DNA of 5,534 nt from UBA993 sp964485855 (GTDB lineage: Bacteria > Bacillota > Dethiobacteria > DTU022), in the NCBI GenBank assembly GCA_964485855.1, contig CAZAKI010000081.1:1-5534 (forward strand), in the 5' to 3' direction. Of the stretch, positions 3,614 to 5,534 are shown piece by piece; positions within the stretch are counted from its first letter, which is position 1, and each line of letters opens with the position of its first letter. Below the pieces are notes generated by a model. It did no database searches. It was given only the letters and a program-made list of their open reading frames with translations, and was not told the origin of the DNA. Both the position numbers and the translations under genes were made by a program.

Positions 3614-5534
3614 ATGAGTGGTTACATGGGTAAAGTGCTGTTTGTGGATCTGAACAGCGGTATATTTGAAGAAAAAGTAATTCCCGACCAGGTCTACGAA
3701 GATTACCTAGCCGGGGTAGGATTGGGCACCTATATTCTAACTCGTGAAATGACCGCCGGGGCAGATCCGCTGGGACCTGATAACATCATTGGCTTCATGA
3801 GCGGTCTCTTAACCGGAACCGGTAGCCTGCTGACCGGCCGCTGGATGGTGGTCTGCAAGTCACCGCTAACCGGCGGTTGGGGTGATGCCAACTGCGGTGG
3901 CAACCTTTCACCGGCCATCAAGCAGTGTGGCTATGATGGAATCTTCTTTAAAGGGATTGCCAAGAAACCAGTTTACCTGGTAATTGATAAAGATAAGGAG
4001 CCTCGCCTGGAAGATGCCACAGATCTTTGGGGGTTAGATGCCGTAGAAACTGAAAATCGGCTGACTGTGAAACACCGCGGGACAAGAGACCCTGCCGTAG
4101 CTGTTATTGGCCCCGCCGGTGAGAAACTATCGCTGATTGCCGGCATCTGCAATGATCGTGGACGCATCGCAGCCCGCTCGGGTGTCGGCGCTGTAATGGG
4201 CTCTAAAAAACTGAAGGCAATAGTTTTAAACGGCAACGACAAAATTGACTGCGCCGATCGGGATACTGTCCGCACTTTAAGTAAACAATACGCTGCAAAA
4301 GTAAAGAAGGTTTCTCTGCCCCGATTCTTCAAGGGTTCGCTCTTACCATATGCCGGGATGTTAATGGCTAAAATGAAAAGAGTGATCGCCCTGGACGGAA
4401 TGATGGTTTTGGTGCCAACCCTAAAGAAATGGGGTACTCCGATGAGCAACAGTTTAGGAGTTACCTCCGGCGATCTGCCGATTAAGAACTGGAGCGGATC
4501 AGTCCTTGATTTTGGCCGTTCCCGTTACCGGCATCTGAATCCCGACCTGATTATTGAACGCGAGCAAAAGAATTACAGCTGTTACTCCTGTGTGATTGGC
4601 TGCGGCGGAATTTGCCGGATTGATGATCTTGCCGGAGGTGAATTTAAAGAAACCCACAAGCCGGAGTATGAAACCTGTGCCGCTTTTGGCGGACTGCTCT
4701 TGAATAGCGATCGTGAATCAATTTTCTACATCAACGAACTGCTAAACCGGGCCGGAATGGACAGCATTTCAGCCGGCAACACAGTAGCCTTTGCCCTGGA
4801 ATGTTTTGAAAACGGGCTGTTGAGTTTGGAAGATACTGACGGGCTTGATTTGAAATGGGGTAATGCTGAAGCAATTATCAGGCTGGTTAAGAAGATGATT
4901 ACCCGCGAAGGTTCAATCGGCGAGTTGTTGGCAGATGGTGTTAAGGCGGCGGCAGGAAAACTTGGTGAAAAAAGCCTTCCATACGCCATGCATGCCGGAG
5001 GACAAGAGCCGGGTATGCACGACCCGCGCTTTGACCCGCTTTTAGGCCTACACTTTAGTGCCGACCCAACCCCCGGACGCCACACCATCGGCTGCGGACA
5101 ATATTACCAGATGATGCACCTCTGGGAAGAGGTAAGCTGGGCTCCGACGGTAACCGGTCACAACAAAGATGAAGAATATATCGCATCGGATCAGGAAGCA
5201 TTAAAAGCAGTAGCCCAGGCCTGTTTTAAACAAGTAATTGACGGAGCAGGCGGCTGTCTCTTTGCTGCAATGAGCGGCATCCAACACTGGCCGCTATTTA
5301 AATGGCTCAATGCGAGCACCGGCTGGCAGAAGAGTCCCGATCAGTACATGGAGATCGGCAAACGGATCCAGACTTTGAGGCAGCAGTTTAACGTCCGCGA
5401 GGGGGTGGAACCTTTCTCTTTCCGCATGCCGGACCGTTTGGCCGGAAAACCACCTTTGCAAGCAGGACCACTGAAAGGAAAAGCGGTTCCGATCAATGAA
5501 ATGATGCGCCTTTATTGGAAACACTTTGGCTGGA
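3614..5534 (+). CDS. Aldehyde:ferredoxin oxidoreductase family tungsten enzyme, C-terminus cut off
   Basis: Open for 640 codons to the right edge without a stop; the family usually spans 600-660 residues, so perhaps 20-30 are missing. Seen: YMGKVLFVDL at the N-terminus; KSPLTGGWGDANCGGN at 82-97 and QCGYDGIFFKG shortly after; ARSGVGAVMGSKKLKAI at 187-203, the pterin-domain hallmark; CYSCVIGC at 323-330, the C-x2-C-x3-C of the [4Fe-4S] cluster; PEYET at 350-354; GMDSISAGN; HAGGQEPGMHDPR at 460-472; and DGAGGC ending at Cys548, the probable fourth cluster ligand. The family carries a tungsten (or molybdenum) bis-pterin and oxidises aldehydes to acids with ferredoxin, or does the reverse; BamB of benzoyl-CoA reductase is also a member, so substrate and subgroup stay open. 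Probably cytosolic, since no signal peptide is seen. It is probably cotranscribed with the sulfur-carrier gene. Cys334, four residues after the cluster motif, is an extra cysteine. Confidence 0.95.
   Translation, partial: MSGYMGKVLFVDLNSGIFEEKVIPDQVYEDYLAGVGLGTYILTREMTAGADPLGPDNIIGFMSGLLTGTGSLLTGRWMVVCKSPLTGGWGDANCGGNLSPAIKQCGYDGIFFKGIAKKPVYLVIDKDKEPRLEDATDLWGLDAVETENRLTVKHRGTRDPAVAVIGPAGEKLSLIAGICNDRGRIAARSGVGAVMGSKKLKAIVLNGNDKIDCADRDTVRTLSKQYAAKVKKVSLPRFFKGSLLPYAGMLMAKMKRVIALDGMMVLVPTLKKWGTPMSNSLGVTSGDLPIKNWSGSVLDFGRSRYRHLNPDLIIEREQKNYSCYSCVIGCGGICRIDDLAGGEFKETHKPEYETCAAFGGLLLNSDRESIFYINELLNRAGMDSISAGNTVAFALECFENGLLSLEDTDGLDLKWGNAEAIIRLVKKMITREGSIGELLADGVKAAAGKLGEKSLPYAMHAGGQEPGMHDPRFDPLLGLHFSADPTPGRHTIGCGQYYQMMHLWEEVSWAPTVTGHNKDEEYIASDQEALKAVAQACFKQVIDGAGGCLFAAMSGIQHWPLFKWLNASTGWQKSPDQYMEIGKRIQTLRQQFNVREGVEPFSFRMPDRLAGKPPLQAGPLKGKAVPINEMMRLYWKHFGW

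Noticed and set aside
3730..5524. Four minus-strand open frames (3730-3921, 3973-4449, 4726-5088, 5294-5524) opposite the AOR gene
   Set aside because: The plus strand encodes all AOR signatures without interruption across them. The antisense frames are Ser/Pro/Arg-rich shadows.

Overview
This window looks like a chromosomal piece of an anaerobic bacterium, most likely a moderate-GC Firmicute of the clostridial or syntrophic type. The pointers are an AOR-family tungsten enzyme (an oxygen-sensitive Fe-S/pterin class), strong AGGAG-type Shine-Dalgarno sequences, a TTG start codon, and a near-consensus sigma-70/sigma-A promoter. The lineage is inferred; no phylogenetic marker is present.

Layout, left to right: (1) the N-terminal 187 codons of an M20 metallopeptidase/deacylase (ArgE/DapE type) on the minus strand, cut off by the left edge; (2) a divergent spacer of about 275 bp with two small perfect dyads and a possible extended -10 promoter; (3) a plus-strand PIG-L/LmbE zinc deacetylase; (4) a convergent spacer of about 150 bp with a C-rich/G-rich hairpin block that probably terminates transcription; (5) a minus-strand MATE multidrug exporter; (6) a 175-bp divergent control region holding a promoter for each side, with a perfect 18-bp dyad filling the -35/-10 spacer of the MATE promoter; (7) a plus-strand ThiS/MoaD-like sulfur carrier ending in Gly-Gly; (8) an aldehyde:ferredoxin oxidoreductase (AOR) gene, 640 codons long and still open at the right edge.

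The last two genes form the clearest functional unit. The sulfur carrier presumably supplies dithiolene sulfur for the tungstopterin (or molybdopterin) cofactor, and the AOR-family enzyme next to it uses that cofactor with a [4Fe-4S] cluster to interconvert an aldehyde and a carboxylate with ferredoxin. The M20 deacylase, the LmbE deacetylase and the MATE pump look like independent housekeeping or accessory functions. No mobile element, CRISPR array, tRNA or rRNA was recognised. I see no clearly new system. The most useful leads are the operator-like dyad in the MATE promoter, the unresolved start of the sulfur-carrier gene, and the excess of GATC/TGATCA sites.
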